A stretch of DNA of 64,000 bases from Streptomyces anulatus (GTDB lineage: Bacteria > Actinomycetota > Actinomycetes > Streptomycetales > Streptomycetaceae), in NCBI RefSeq assembly GCF_014650675.1, contig NZ_BMVK01000001.1, forward strand, positions 248,001-312,000, in the 5' to 3' direction. Under the pieces are notes generated by a model. The model had not been told where the DNA came from. It was given only the letters and a program-made list of their open reading frames with translations, and searched no databases. Both the position numbers and the translations under genes were made by a program. Positions 55,369 through 64,000 of the stretch are shown in pieces (position 1 is the first letter of the stretch; every line of letters begins with the position of its first letter).

Positions 55369-55470
55369 GCGTCTCGGCCATGTCCGGCTGTCACTGCTGA
55401 CCGCTAGCTTTCATGGCGTCACACAGAGGGAAGAACAGCACTACAGCATGTGCGCACGGAGGGAGCGGCC

Positions 55471-57072
55471 GTGACCGAGCCGCACGAAGGCGATATCCCG
55501 GACGGACTCAGCGCAGCGGAGCTGGGCATGTGGCAGTCCTTCCGCAACGGCACCACCTACGACTTACGCAGCTACGACCCGACCCACAACGACCCGTTCG
55601 CCCCGCAGGTGTGGGGGCCCGAGCGGAGCGTCGGCGCGCGCACGGTGGCGCGGCTGCTGCTGAGCGGCCCGCCGGCCCGGCCGGGCCGGGTGGCGGCACT
55701 GAAGCTCCGGGGGGTGCGGATCACCGGGAAGCTGGATCTGGCGGGCGGCCGGGTGGCTCCGTACGTGGAGCTGACCGGCTGCCGTTTCGAGCAGGAGGTG
55801 GTGCTCCCCGAGTGCCACTTCACGACCCTGCGGCTGGTGGGGTGCGCGCTGCCCCGGCTGGAGGCCGCACGGCTCCACACGGAGGGCGATCTGCATCTGC
55901 CGCGCTGCCGCATCGACCGGGGGATCCGGCTGACCGACGCCCAGATCGGCACCGATCTGCTGATCAACCAGCTCAGCGTCGGCCCGGACCGGCACGGGCG
56001 GGCCATCGTCGGGGACGGCATGGCGGTCGCCCAGGACCTCCAGGCCGAGATGATCGAGACGGTCGGCGAACTGAGCCTGCGCGGGGCGAAGGTGGGCGGT
56101 TCGCTGAGCCTGCGCGGCAGCCGGCTGCGCGCGGCGGAGGACCGTCGCGCGCTGAACGCCCCGCAGCTGACGGTGGAGCGCACGCTCTACATGACCGAGG
56201 CGTGGGTGAGCGTCGACACGGGGAACCAGGGCACCACTCCCCCGTACGGCGTGGTCTACGCCCCGACGCCGGCGCGCGGCACCCGCTCGCAGATCTTCGA
56301 GTGCCGGGGCGGGGTGCGCCTGGACGACGGGCGGTTCGGGGACGCGGTGGACCTGCACAAGGCCCGGTTCACCATGACCCGCCAGGAGGAGTTGTCGCTG
56401 CGCCGGATCGTGACGCCGGAACTGCGGTTCAACGCGGAGCGCCCGGAGGAGGGACGGGTCGTCCTGAACGGCGCGAAGGTGGTGACCCTGATCGACCTGT
56501 CGACGAGCTGGCCGGGCCCGGGCGGTCTGGCGATGGGCGGCTTCGTCTACGAGAACCTCGTCCCCTACGGCCACTTCCCGCTCTCCCGTCGGCTGGAGTG
56601 GGTGCTCGCCGCGACCCCGGAGTACGTCCCCGAGCCGTACGAGCGGCTGGCCACGGTGATGCGCAGTTGCGGCGAGGACGCGGACGCGCGCGAGGTGCTG
56701 CTGGCCAAGCAGCGCCGCCGCCGCGAGACGCTGCCGCCCGCCGCGAAGGCGTGGGGCTATCTCCAGGACTGGACGGTGGCGTACGGCTACCGGCCGGGGC
56801 GGGCCGCGGTGTGGATGGCGGTGCTGTGGGCGGCGGGCACGGCGGCGTTCGCGCAGCACGTGCCGCCCTCCATCAAGGGCGAGGAGCATCCGCAGTGGAA
56901 TCCCGCGCTGTACGCGCTGGATCTGCTGATCCCGGTGATCAACCTCGGGCAGGACGGCTACTGGCGGATGGAGGACGCCTGGCAGTGGACCGCGGCCGGG
57001 CTGGTGCTGGTGGGGTGGGTTCTGGCCACCACCGTGGCGGCGGGGGCGTCCCGGATGCTGCGCAGGGGCTGA
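55471..57072 (+). CDS. Beta-solenoid-like membrane protein of unknown function
   Basis: This 533-residue protein starts at GTG 55471 with GGAGGGAG before it. Residues about 70-330 repeat a short pattern of the type LRGVRITGKLDLAGGRV and LRGAKVGGSLSLRGSRL, suggesting a stacked beta-solenoid. A basic segment QRRRRETLPPA is followed by hydrophobic helices WMAVLWAAGTAAFA, LDLLIPVINLGQ and GLVLVGWVLATTVAA. Streptomyces homologues are often called membrane-associated oxidoreductases, but I see no cofactor motif. The function is unknown. Confidence 0.8.
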   Translation: MTEPHEGDIPDGLSAAELGMWQSFRNGTTYDLRSYDPTHNDPFAPQVWGPERSVGARTVARLLLSGPPARPGRVAALKLRGVRITGKLDLAGGRVAPYVELTGCRFEQEVVLPECHFTTLRLVGCALPRLEAARLHTEGDLHLPRCRIDRGIRLTDAQIGTDLLINQLSVGPDRHGRAIVGDGMAVAQDLQAEMIETVGELSLRGAKVGGSLSLRGSRLRAAEDRRALNAPQLTVERTLYMTEAWVSVDTGNQGTTPPYGVVYAPTPARGTRSQIFECRGGVRLDDGRFGDAVDLHKARFTMTRQEELSLRRIVTPELRFNAERPEEGRVVLNGAKVVTLIDLSTSWPGPGGLAMGGFVYENLVPYGHFPLSRRLEWVLAATPEYVPEPYERLATVMRSCGEDADAREVLLAKQRRRRETLPPAAKAWGYLQDWTVAYGYRPGRAAVWMAVLWAAGTAAFAQHVPPSIKGEEHPQWNPALYALDLLIPVINLGQDGYWRMEDAWQWTAAGLVLVGWVLATTVAAGASRMLRRG

Positions 57073-57303
57073 CCTCCGAGAGGTGTTCATGCGGCCGAGG
57101 GCGGCCGGGGCCGGGAATCCGGCCGCCCGCACCGCGTGACCGGAGGGACGGACGAGCGTCACGGGAGGGTGCGATCAAGCCAGCGAAGGACATTTCCTTT
57201 GCCCTTTCTTGACCCGGTCCGATACAACCCATTCACTCGGCACAGAAGCTTCACAGCACACCTCTGGCGCGGCCCTCACCAGCGCTTTTCAATGGTCTGC
57301 ACC

Positions 57304-58332
57304 ATGGCATTCCTTCGCGCTCTGCTCAGTACCGCGCGCATGATCCGGCACAGCCCTCCGCTGTCCGCCGGACTGCCCGCGGATGACGCGGTGCTGCTCG
57401 ACGCCCCCGACGAGCGGCTCTCTCCCGCGCTGGTGGCCGCTGCCCTGGGGGACTACGAACCGGCGGCCAAACTGCTCGCCACCACCCGGGACGCCGCCGA
57501 CTGGGAGAACCGGGACCGCTACCTCGGCCGGCTCGTCGCCTTCGCCCGCAGCCGGGACGGCTGGCTCGTCGACTGGCTCGCCGCCGCCCCGCGCGATCCG
57601 GACGCACTGCTGGTCAAGGCGGAGCTGTCGGTCCGCCGGGCCTGGGAGTCGCCCGCCCGCGCGGAACGGCTCCGCGAGGTCGGCCCGCTGATCACCGCCG
57701 CCGCGGAGGCGGACCCACGCGACCCCGTGCCGTGGCGGCTCGCCCTGGACCACGCACGCGGCACCCACGCCACGCACACCGCCTTCGAGTCGCTGTGGGA
57801 ACAGGCCGTACGGCGCTCCGCGCACCACTACGGCTGCCATGTGGCGGCGCTGCGCTACCTCTCCGCCGCCTGGTACGGCTCGCACCGCGAATGCTTCGAC
57901 TTCGCGGAGCAGGCCGCCGAGGACGCGCTGCCCGACTCCCTGGTGCAGGCACTGCCGGTCCGGGCTGCCTTCGCGCTGCTCCTGGACACCCAGGCGGCGG
58001 GCCGGACCACCTCCGTACTGGAGGAGCGGATCGACACGGCGGCCGACCTGGCGATCAGGCTCTCCGCCGCCTACCGGCCCGGCGATCCGTGGCCGGCCGA
58101 GGTCCGCAACCTCCTCGCGTACGTCCTGCTCGCCCGGGGCCGCTGGGCGGAGGCGCTGCACCAGTTCAACCTGATCGGCCTGCACGCGACGTCGTTCCCG
58201 TGGTCGTCGGTGTCCGAGGACGCGCTCGGCCGGTTCCTGGACGCGCGGGACGGCGCACGGCTCCAGGCGGCCTCCCTGACCCCGTTGCGCAACCGGGCCG
58301 ACCACGGCCGCCCCCGGGGCCATTACGCTTGA
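57304..58332 (+). CDS. Hypothetical helical-repeat (TPR-like) protein
   Basis: This protein of about 342 residues starts MAFLRALLSTARMIRHS (ATG at 57304; 57292 is an alternative). It is almost entirely amphipathic helix: ALVAAALGDYEPAAKLLA, DPVPWRLALDHARGTH and VRNLLAYVLLARGRWAEALH resemble TPR-like pairs. No enzyme motif is seen. It lies 231 bp from the solenoid gene and 5 bp before the LON-domain gene. An AT-richer stretch upstream (57185-57260) may hold its promoter. Confidence 0.8.
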   Translation: MAFLRALLSTARMIRHSPPLSAGLPADDAVLLDAPDERLSPALVAAALGDYEPAAKLLATTRDAADWENRDRYLGRLVAFARSRDGWLVDWLAAAPRDPDALLVKAELSVRRAWESPARAERLREVGPLITAAAEADPRDPVPWRLALDHARGTHATHTAFESLWEQAVRRSAHHYGCHVAALRYLSAAWYGSHRECFDFAEQAAEDALPDSLVQALPVRAAFALLLDTQAAGRTTSVLEERIDTAADLAIRLSAAYRPGDPWPAEVRNLLAYVLLARGRWAEALHQFNLIGLHATSFPWSSVSEDALGRFLDARDGARLQAASLTPLRNRADHGRPRGHYA

Positions 58333-58337
58333 GCGTT

Positions 58338-59102
58338 GTGACCACCGCCCGCCTTCCCCTTTTCCCGCTCAACGCGGTGCTGTTCCCCGGCCTGGTGCTG
58401 CCGCTCAACGTCTTCGAAGAGCGATATCGCGCCATGATGCGGGAGCTGCTGAAGAGCGACGAGGACGAACCTCGCCGCTTCGTCGTGGTCGCGATCCGCG
58501 ACGGCCGCGAGATCGCCCCGACGGCCACCGGCATGCCGGACACCGTCGCGGCCGCCCCTCCCCCCGAGCGTGCCCCGGCGGAGGGCTTCGGCCCCGATCC
58601 GATCCAGACCTTCCACCGGGTCGGCTGCGTCGCCGACGCGGCGACGATCCGCGAGCGCGCCGACGGCAGCTTCGAGGTCCTGGCCACCGGCACCACCCGG
58701 GTCAGGCTGCTGTCCGTCGAGGCGAGCGGCCCGTATCTGACCGCCGAGGTCGAGGAGCTGGACGAGGAACCGCCCGGCGAGGACGAGGGCGACGAGGCGG
58801 GAGCGCTCGCCGAGGGCGTCCTGCGGGCCTTCCGCGCCTACCAGAAGCGGCTGGCCGGGGCGAGCGAACGGTCGCTGGCGACCGGCGCCGACCTCCCCGA
58901 CGACCCGTCCGTGATCTCCTACCTGGTCGCGGCGGCCACGGTCCTGGACGTCCCCACCAAGCAGCGCCTGCTCCAGGCCCCGGACACGGCGACCCGGCTG
59001 CGCGAGGAGCTGACGCTGCTCCGCAAGGAGACCGCGGTCATCCGGCACCTGCCCTCGCTGCCCGCGACCGACCTGACACGGGCCCCCACCCACCCCAACT
59101 GA
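58338..59102 (+). CDS. LON peptidase substrate-binding domain protein
   Basis: This 254-residue protein starts at GTG 58338. LPLFPLNAVLFPGLVLPLNV followed by FEERYRAMM is the LON N-terminal (ASF1-like) signature, without any ATPase or protease domain. GCVADAATIRERADGSFEVL and TGTTRVRLL follow the same fold. Stand-alone copies are common in actinobacteria and thought to bind peptides. An acidic insert (ELDEEPPGEDEGDEA) precedes the helical C-terminal part. Confidence 0.9.
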   Translation: MTTARLPLFPLNAVLFPGLVLPLNVFEERYRAMMRELLKSDEDEPRRFVVVAIRDGREIAPTATGMPDTVAAAPPPERAPAEGFGPDPIQTFHRVGCVADAATIRERADGSFEVLATGTTRVRLLSVEASGPYLTAEVEELDEEPPGEDEGDEAGALAEGVLRAFRAYQKRLAGASERSLATGADLPDDPSVISYLVAAATVLDVPTKQRLLQAPDTATRLREELTLLRKETAVIRHLPSLPATDLTRAPTHPN

Positions 59103-59118
59103 CGAGGACCGGCCCCCG

Positions 59119-59622
59119 GTGGCGAAGAAACCCAAGAAGCAGCAGCCGGGCGGCACCCCGGCCACGGTCGCCCTGACCGCGGCAGGCACCGCCTTCACGG
59201 TCCACGCCTACGACCACGACCCTTCCTCCCCGTCCTACGGGGAGGAAGCCGCCGAGGCCCTGGGCGTCTCCCCCGACCGGGTCTTCAAGACCCTGGTGGC
59301 GGACGTGGACGGCGCCCTGACGGTCGCGGTGGTCCCGGTGGCCGGCTCCCTGGACCTCAAGGCCCTGGCCTCCGCGGTGGGCGGCAAACGCGCCGCGATG
59401 GCGGACCCGGCCGCCGCGGAACGCACCACGGGCTACGTACGCGGCGGCATCTCCCCCCTGGGCCAGCGCAAACGCCTGCGCACGGTCCTGGACGCGTCGG
59501 CGCGCGCCCACGCCACGATCTGCGTGTCGGCGGGCCGCCGCGGCCTGGAGGTCGAACTGGCGGCGACGGACCTGGCGGAGCTGACGGGGGCGACGTTCGC
59601 GGAGATCGCACGGAACGCCTGA
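59119..59622 (+). CDS. ybaK: Cys-tRNA(Pro)/Cys-tRNA(Cys) deacylase YbaK family
   Basis: This 167-residue editing-domain protein has GVSPDRVFKTLVADVDG with the conserved lysine, and GYVRGGISPLGQRKRLRTVL, the YbaK/EbsC pattern. It hydrolyses mischarged Cys-tRNA(Pro). It starts at GTG 59119, 17 bp after the LON-domain gene, so the two are probably co-transcribed. REP sequence follows the stop. Confidence 0.92.
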   Translation: MAKKPKKQQPGGTPATVALTAAGTAFTVHAYDHDPSSPSYGEEAAEALGVSPDRVFKTLVADVDGALTVAVVPVAGSLDLKALASAVGGKRAAMADPAAAERTTGYVRGGISPLGQRKRLRTVLDASARAHATICVSAGRRGLEVELAATDLAELTGATFAEIARNA

Positions 59623-59650
59623 GCACCCTTTCGGGGTTGGGGCTGGTTTC

Positions 59651-59703
59651 CAGCCCCTCCGGCGATTGAGGAGCGGGGTCCGGGGCAGAGCCCCGGTTTC
59701 GGG
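59651..59703 (+). repeat. REP-like composite element downstream of ybaK
   Basis: A variant core CCCCTCCGGCGATTGAGGAG is followed by the palindrome CCGGGGCAGAGCCCCGG and TTTCGGG. The same core-plus-palindrome pair occurs inverted at 4711-4765. It sits in the convergent gap between ybaK and the DUF2567-type gene, where it probably acts as a terminator. Confidence 0.82.
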
Positions 59704-59741
59704 AAGGGGCGGGTAGGGGAACAAGCCCGCCGCAGGCGACC

Positions 59742-60449
59742 CTAGGCCGCCCCACCGCCCGCACCCGGCCCAGCAGACGGCCCGGCCGACGGCCCCGCCA
59801 GGGGCCCCTGCACCGGCCCCCCGTAATACTCCGCGTACCCCGACCAGTCCGGCTCCACATCCCGCGGCCCGAACGCCGCGGTGAGCAGCAGATGGATCCC
59901 CATCGCCGCGAACGGCCACGCCAGCACCGCCGCCCACACCGCGTGCAGTTCCAGCGGAGCGTCGAACGTCACGCCCTGGCCGGCCTCCCGGGCCCGCCCC
60001 ACCACGTCGGAGGACGGCCCCAGCCAGATGCCGATCCGCCACGCCAGCAGCGAGGCGAGCAATCCGCCCAGCGCAAGACCCACGACCACGAACACGCCCC
60101 CGCGGCGCAGCCGCCAGAAGACGGCGGCGGCCGAGAGCGCGCCGAAGCCGATGGCCAGCAGGACGAACGTTCCGTCCGCCCCGATCGCCTCCTCGCCCTC
60201 ACTGTTCTCCAGGAAGACCGCCGTGTCGTCGGAGATCAGCGGAACGCGCGGCGCGAGCCACAGCCACAACAGCCCGAGCGCGATGCCCGCGAGCGCTACC
60301 AGGACCAGGACGACGGCGGCCTGACGGAGCTCCGTGGCCGTGTCCGGGTCGTCCGGATCGCCCTGGGGCGCGGGATGGGAGCCCGAGGGCGGGGCCTGCC
60401 ACGGGTCGTGGGGGCCGGGCTGGTGGGGCGGCGTCAGAGGTGCGGTCAC
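59742..60449 (-). CDS. Multi-pass membrane protein (DUF2567-like)
   Basis: This 235-residue protein starts at GTG 60449. A proline-rich N-terminus precedes four hydrophobic segments (AVVLVLVALAGIALGLLWLW, FVLLAIGFGALSAAAVFW, VFVVVGLALGGLLASLLAW and VWAAVLAWPFAAMGIHLLL). The C-terminus is a Gly/Pro/Ala/Ser tail with a GPSA repeat. The DUF2567 assignment is from general pattern only. Its function is unknown; it may go with the ABC exporter upstream. Confidence 0.75.
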   Translation of the reverse strand: MTAPLTPPHQPGPHDPWQAPPSGSHPAPQGDPDDPDTATELRQAAVVLVLVALAGIALGLLWLWLAPRVPLISDDTAVFLENSEGEEAIGADGTFVLLAIGFGALSAAAVFWRLRRGGVFVVVGLALGGLLASLLAWRIGIWLGPSSDVVGRAREAGQGVTFDAPLELHAVWAAVLAWPFAAMGIHLLLTAAFGPRDVEPDWSGYAEYYGGPVQGPLAGPSAGPSAGPGAGGGAA

Positions 60450-60539
60450 CGTGCCATCGTGCCAGGCCACCCTGTGAGGCGCCTCACCGGATGCCGCACC
60501 CGGCCGCACCCGTGCCCGTACGCCCGTCGGCCTGGGCCG

Positions 60540-61382
60540 TTACCGTACGGCGGCCCGCCGGTACGCCCACGTCGCCACGGCTAGCGAGAGAACGCCCACC
60601 GCCGCGCAGATCGCGAGGAAGAAGGCGATGAGCCCCCAGTCCGGGCGGGCGTCGAAGGACCGGGCCAGCGCCTCGACCCCGTACGTCGAGGGCAGCAGGT
60701 CGCGCGCCCACCCCACCGGCTCCGGCAGCCGGTCGGCCGGCAGCACCCCGAGCAGCAGGGCGGCGGACATCCCCAGCTGGCCCAGCAGGGTCGCCAGCTC
60801 CGGGCGCGGGGCGAGCAGCCCGAGGGCCGCGCCGAGACCGGCCAGGGCCGCGCCGGAGAGCGGCACGACGGCCACCAGGACCCACAGATGGGTCATCGGC
60901 AGCTGGAACAGCACGCTTCCGGTGATCGCGGTGAAGACCGTGCCGGGCACGGTGAACGAGGCGTAGGCGGCGGCCGCGCCGAGCACCACCGCGGCGGGCG
61001 GCACGGGCAGGGTGGCGTAGTGGTCGAGCCCGCCGCCCGCCCGCAGCTGCCCGAAGTACTGGGCGAGCAGGTTGAGCGCGACGAACGCGACGACCAGGAC
61101 GCTGGATCCCGCGACCACCGCGCGGGCCTCCGAGCCGCCGTCCACGACCCCCCGCATCAGGACCATGATCCCGACGGACTGGAAGGTCGCCACGAAGAGC
61201 AGCGGGATCCGGGCGACCCGCGCCCGGGAGAGCTGGGCGCGGTAGACGGCGGCCAGCGAGGGCAGCAGCCGGGCGCGCGGTGCGAGGGGCGCGGCGACGG
61301 TACGGGCGGGGCCCGTACCTGAGGAGCCGGACGCGGGCCGGACGCGCGGCGGTGCGGTCCTGGCCGGAATGATGCTCGTCAC
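60540..61382 (-). CDS. ABC-2 type transporter permease
   Basis: This 280-residue protein has six hydrophobic segments and the ABC-2 layout, with PSTYGVEALARSFDARPDW near the end as in drug/antibiotic export permeases. The first 45 residues are basic and disordered. It is 97 bp downstream of the ATP-binding subunit on the same strand. The substrate is unknown. Confidence 0.9.
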   Translation of the reverse strand: MTSIIPARTAPPRVRPASGSSGTGPARTVAAPLAPRARLLPSLAAVYRAQLSRARVARIPLLFVATFQSVGIMVLMRGVVDGGSEARAVVAGSSVLVVAFVALNLLAQYFGQLRAGGGLDHYATLPVPPAAVVLGAAAAYASFTVPGTVFTAITGSVLFQLPMTHLWVLVAVVPLSGAALAGLGAALGLLAPRPELATLLGQLGMSAALLLGVLPADRLPEPVGWARDLLPSTYGVEALARSFDARPDWGLIAFFLAICAAVGVLSLAVATWAYRRAAVR

Positions 61383-61479
61383 CTGCGGCCGCTCCCCTGA
61401 GACACGTCCAACACGTCCAACCTGCCGCGTACGTCCGCCGCGTTCACCGCGTTCACGCTCCCCACGCCTCTCACGTCTG

Positions 61480-62505
61480 TCACGCCTTCACCAGCCCCTT
61501 GGTCGCATTGGCCGCGTCTCCCCCGAGCGCGAGATAGACATCCTCCAGGCTGGGCGTGGCCAGGGTGAAATCGTCGAGCGCGGCGAAGGCCGCGCCGCCG
61601 GTCACCGCGGCGACCGCGGCCCGCGCCTCGTCCGGCCCCAGACGCAGCACCCAGCGCCGCCCGGACTCCTGGGCGGACGGCCGCAGCGCCGCCACCTCGG
61701 GGACGTCCAGCGGCGCCCGCTCGCGCCACACGAGCTCGACGCGCACCTCCCCGGCGACCTTTTCCTTGAGCCCGGCGGGGGTGTCGCAGGCGATGACCCG
61801 GCCGCGTTCGAGGACGGCGACCCGGTCGAGGACGGTCTCGGCCTCGATCACGTTGTGGGTGACCAGCAGGACCGTGGCCCCGCGCTCCGCCCGGCGGCGG
61901 TCGACGGCGGCCCAGACGGCGCGGCGGGCGACCGGGTCCATTCCGGTGGTCGGTTCGTCGAGGACGAGGACGGGCCGGTCGCCGACCAGGGTGGCGGCGA
62001 AGCAGGCGAGCCGGCGCTGACCGCCGGAGAGCTTCTTCAGGGGCCGCCCGGCGATGGCGGTGAGGCCCAGCTCCTCCAGGACCGCGTCGCGCTCGGCGCG
62101 GGCGTCGCGTACGGCGAGACCGCGCAGCCGTCCGGTGGTCTCGGCGGCGAGCGAGACGGTCAGTTCGTCGAGGGCGGTGGATTCCTGCCCGAGGTAGCCG
62201 ATCAGCCGGGAGGCCCGCTCGGGGTGGCGTACGAGGTCGTGGCCCAGCACCTCGACGCTGCCGGAGTCGGGCCGCATCAGCCCGGTGAGCTGGCGGACCA
62301 GCGTGGATTTGCCGGCGCCGTTGGGGCCGAGCAGTCCGAAGATCTCGCCGCGTTCGACGTCCAGACTGATGCTGTCCGTGGCGCGGATCTCGGGTGTCGC
62401 GGGGGCGCCCCGGCGGCCCCGGACGGCGGGATAGGTCTTGACCAGATCGCGCACCGCGCACACGGTGCCGGTGTCCCTCTGCTCCTGTGCTGTGCCCGTA
62501 CTCAC
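61480..62505 (-). CDS. ABC transporter ATP-binding protein (DrrA/daunorubicin-resistance type)
   Basis: This 341-residue ATPase starts at GTG 62505. It has Walker A LLGPNGAGKSTLVRQL, signature KLSGGQRRLACFA, Walker B VLVLDEPTTGMDPVARR and switch histidine LLVTHNV. The C-terminal extension (residues about 245-341, ending PSLEDVYLALGG) is typical of DrrA-like exporters. It works with the permease downstream to export a hydrophobic compound or lipid. Confidence 0.93.
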   Translation of the reverse strand: MSTGTAQEQRDTGTVCAVRDLVKTYPAVRGRRGAPATPEIRATDSISLDVERGEIFGLLGPNGAGKSTLVRQLTGLMRPDSGSVEVLGHDLVRHPERASRLIGYLGQESTALDELTVSLAAETTGRLRGLAVRDARAERDAVLEELGLTAIAGRPLKKLSGGQRRLACFAATLVGDRPVLVLDEPTTGMDPVARRAVWAAVDRRRAERGATVLLVTHNVIEAETVLDRVAVLERGRVIACDTPAGLKEKVAGEVRVELVWRERAPLDVPEVAALRPSAQESGRRWVLRLGPDEARAAVAAVTGGAAFAALDDFTLATPSLEDVYLALGGDAANATKGLVKA

Positions 62506-62579
62506 GAGGTACGAGGGTACGGGGTCACATGCCCCGGTTCGCGTCCGGGGCCACCCCGCGCCGCCGGGCGATGGCCCGG

Positions 62580-63845
62580 CTACTCCCCCGCCGGTACGTG
62601 CTCGGCGGCGGCCCGCACGTCGATCTCCCGCCAGAAGCCGGCCCGGATCGCGTAGCGGTCGTGCTCGTCGATCTGGTCGTCCTTGTGGGCGAGGAGCCCG
62701 AAGCGGGCCGCGTACCGCAGCAGCTCGCCGTCGATCCGGTGCGGGATGCGCGGGTACATGGTGGAGAGTTTCTGCAGGTGGACGGTTTCCGGCAGGCGCT
62801 CCATCCAGCGGCGGGCGAAGACCTGGCCCACTTCGAAGGGGTCTCCGCCGACGGTGGTGATGTCCTCCTCCCGGTCCGCCCAGCGCTGTTCGGCGCTGGT
62901 GACCTGGGCGAGGGTCGGCAGGGACGCGGTCTCCGCCGGCTCGCCGAGGGGGCCGCCGCGCTCCACCCAGCCCTTGTCGGAGGACCAGCGCAGCGTGGCG
63001 TTGGCGGGCTGGGGCGGGTGCTGGCGGTCCGGGTGGGTGGCGTGGGCGCGCAGCGCGGCCAGGTCCTTGGGGGTGGGAACGCCCTTGTGGCCGGGGGCGG
63101 AGTGGGTGTCGGACGGGGTGGCGGAGGCGTTGTCGGCGGGGGCGGCGGCGCCGCTCCGGGCTGCGGCGGCCTGGGCCTCGGAGGCGCGTTCGGCGGAGGC
63201 GGCGAGGGCCGCCTCCGGCAGCGGTGCGGAGAGGATCGCGGCGATCTCGGGGCGCGGGACGGGCGGCGGGGCGCAGGTGCCGCCGAGGTCCTTGGCGCGT
63301 ACGGCCTTGGTGATCCAGGCCCGGTCGAGGACGCGCCGTTCGTCGGCCTCGGCGACGAGGTCCTCGGACTGGTTGTAGTCGCCGTCCGCGGCCTGCACGG
63401 CCCAGAGGTGGACGGCGACCCCGTGTTCCTTGGCGGACATCAGGCCGGGCAGCAGATCGCCGTCTCCGGTCACCAGGACCACGTCCGAGCAGGCCCGGTT
63501 CCTGGCCAGTTCGGTGAGTTCGGCGTGCATGGCGGCGTCGACGCCCTTCTGCGCCCAGCGTCCGTCGCTGCGGGTCAGGGCGCCGAGCCGGACGGTCACG
63601 CGGGGCATCACGCGGAGCCGGCGGTGCTCGGGCTGGGGCACCCGGTCGGGGGCGCCGTCGAACCAGTAGATGCGCAGCAGGGGCTGTTGGGTGTCGGCCT
63701 CGGCGCGCTCGCGCAGCCCCTGGATGAGGGCGGCGTGGTCGACGGTGATGCGGGAACGGGCGGGCTCTCCGGCCAGCAGACTCGCGGCTGCGCCCAGCAA
63801 GTAGCCGGCGTCCACCAGGACGACGCAACGGTCCACGCGTTCCAC
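62580..63845 (-). CDS. NYN (PIN-like) domain protein
   Basis: This 421-residue protein has an N-terminal NYN nuclease-like domain with the acidic set in VVLVDAGYLLGAAA (D12), KGVDAAMHAELTELAR and VLVTGDGDLLPGL. This fold cleaves RNA with magnesium. A low-complexity linker (residues about 205-260, Ala/Ser/Pro) leads to a C-terminal helical region, EVGQVFARRWMERLPETVHL, probably a winged-helix accessory. ATG at 63845. The target RNA is unknown. Confidence 0.88.
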   Translation of the reverse strand: MERVDRCVVLVDAGYLLGAAASLLAGEPARSRITVDHAALIQGLRERAEADTQQPLLRIYWFDGAPDRVPQPEHRRLRVMPRVTVRLGALTRSDGRWAQKGVDAAMHAELTELARNRACSDVVLVTGDGDLLPGLMSAKEHGVAVHLWAVQAADGDYNQSEDLVAEADERRVLDRAWITKAVRAKDLGGTCAPPPVPRPEIAAILSAPLPEAALAASAERASEAQAAAARSGAAAPADNASATPSDTHSAPGHKGVPTPKDLAALRAHATHPDRQHPPQPANATLRWSSDKGWVERGGPLGEPAETASLPTLAQVTSAEQRWADREEDITTVGGDPFEVGQVFARRWMERLPETVHLQKLSTMYPRIPHRIDGELLRYAARFGLLAHKDDQIDEHDRYAIRAGFWREIDVRAAAEHVPAGE

Positions 63846-64000
63846 CCTCTTCCGAATTCGGGAACGGTTCAGCGGCCCGCTCCTCGATGACCGGGTCCGC
63901 TTACCCAGGGTTTCCTTCGAGTCTGCCCGACCGCGCAGGGGTTAACGGCCGGAACTGGATCATCGGCGTGGCGGATCCGGAAAGGAAGAGGTGAGGGAAG

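Noticed and set aside
1..64000. tRNA, rRNA, insertion sequences, phage genes or an attachment site.
   Set aside because: No cloverleaf with conserved TTCGA-type arms, no transposase or integrase motifs, and no terminal repeats were recognised.
63980..64000. A possible GTG start of a next plus-strand gene after GGAAAGGAAGAG at the right edge.
   Set aside because: Fewer than four codons are visible and the spacing to the GTG is too short to judge.

Overview
The window is high-GC actinobacterial chromosome, almost certainly Streptomyces. The evidence is very high third-position GC, frequent GTG starts, long runs of ATGA/GTGA-coupled genes, a trp cluster carrying the small modulator gene trpM, a bifunctional priA in the his operon, and copies of the extragenic repeat CCCGTCCGGCGYTTGAGGAC. 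I see no tRNA or rRNA genes, transposases, phage genes or CRISPR arrays. All assignments come from reading translations and motifs; none was checked against a database.

Left part (1-12192): a split acyl-CoA catabolic locus that follows the KstR2 regulon of mycobacteria and rhodococci, which degrades the steroid C/D-ring intermediate HIP. An SDR gene is divergent from echA20-ipdA-ipdB-ipdC. Then come a repeat-filled convergent gap, a DEAD-box helicase and a cold-shock gene that interrupt the locus, then fadA6-kstR2-ipdF divergent from a fadE31/fadE32-like pair. The two divergent promoter regions carry near-identical inverted repeats that resemble KstR2 operators. No fadD3 is present.

Centre-left (12215-23160): a PPOX-fold protein, a GNAT acetyltransferase, a coupled HutD/vWA pair, a zinc-finger rhomboid protease, the glutamate synthase genes gltB-gltD and a VIT1/CCC1-type metal transporter.

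Centre (23490-31393): the most unusual unit, seven genes each overlapping the next by a few bases: four divergent ADP-ribosylglycohydrolase-family genes, a ribokinase, a class III CoA-transferase and a CitE-like CoA lyase. It ends at a perfect 17-bp stem that contains the last stop codon. It looks like an uncharacterised pathway that cleaves a ribosyl compound, phosphorylates the sugar and processes an acid as its CoA ester. One of the four hydrolases has lost a metal-ligand aspartate.

Right of this, on the minus strand (31454-40832), lie hisI-trpE, two membrane-protein genes, a DUF2752 gene with an in-frame repeat expansion, trpC-trpM-trpB-trpA, a DsbA-like protein and lgt, with intrinsic terminators separating sub-operons. 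Then come a TIGR03085-type protein, an MFS exporter with an ArsR-type regulator and a phased TTGCG array, a PucR-type regulator, a giant LuxR (LAL) regulator with a degenerate Walker A motif, and a secreted cutinase/PET-hydrolase-family enzyme. The his operon hisD-C-B-(small membrane protein)-H-priA-ridA-hisF follows (55285 to 49507). The right end has a beta-solenoid-like membrane protein, a LON-domain protein, a YbaK deacylase, an ABC-2 exporter and a NYN-domain protein.
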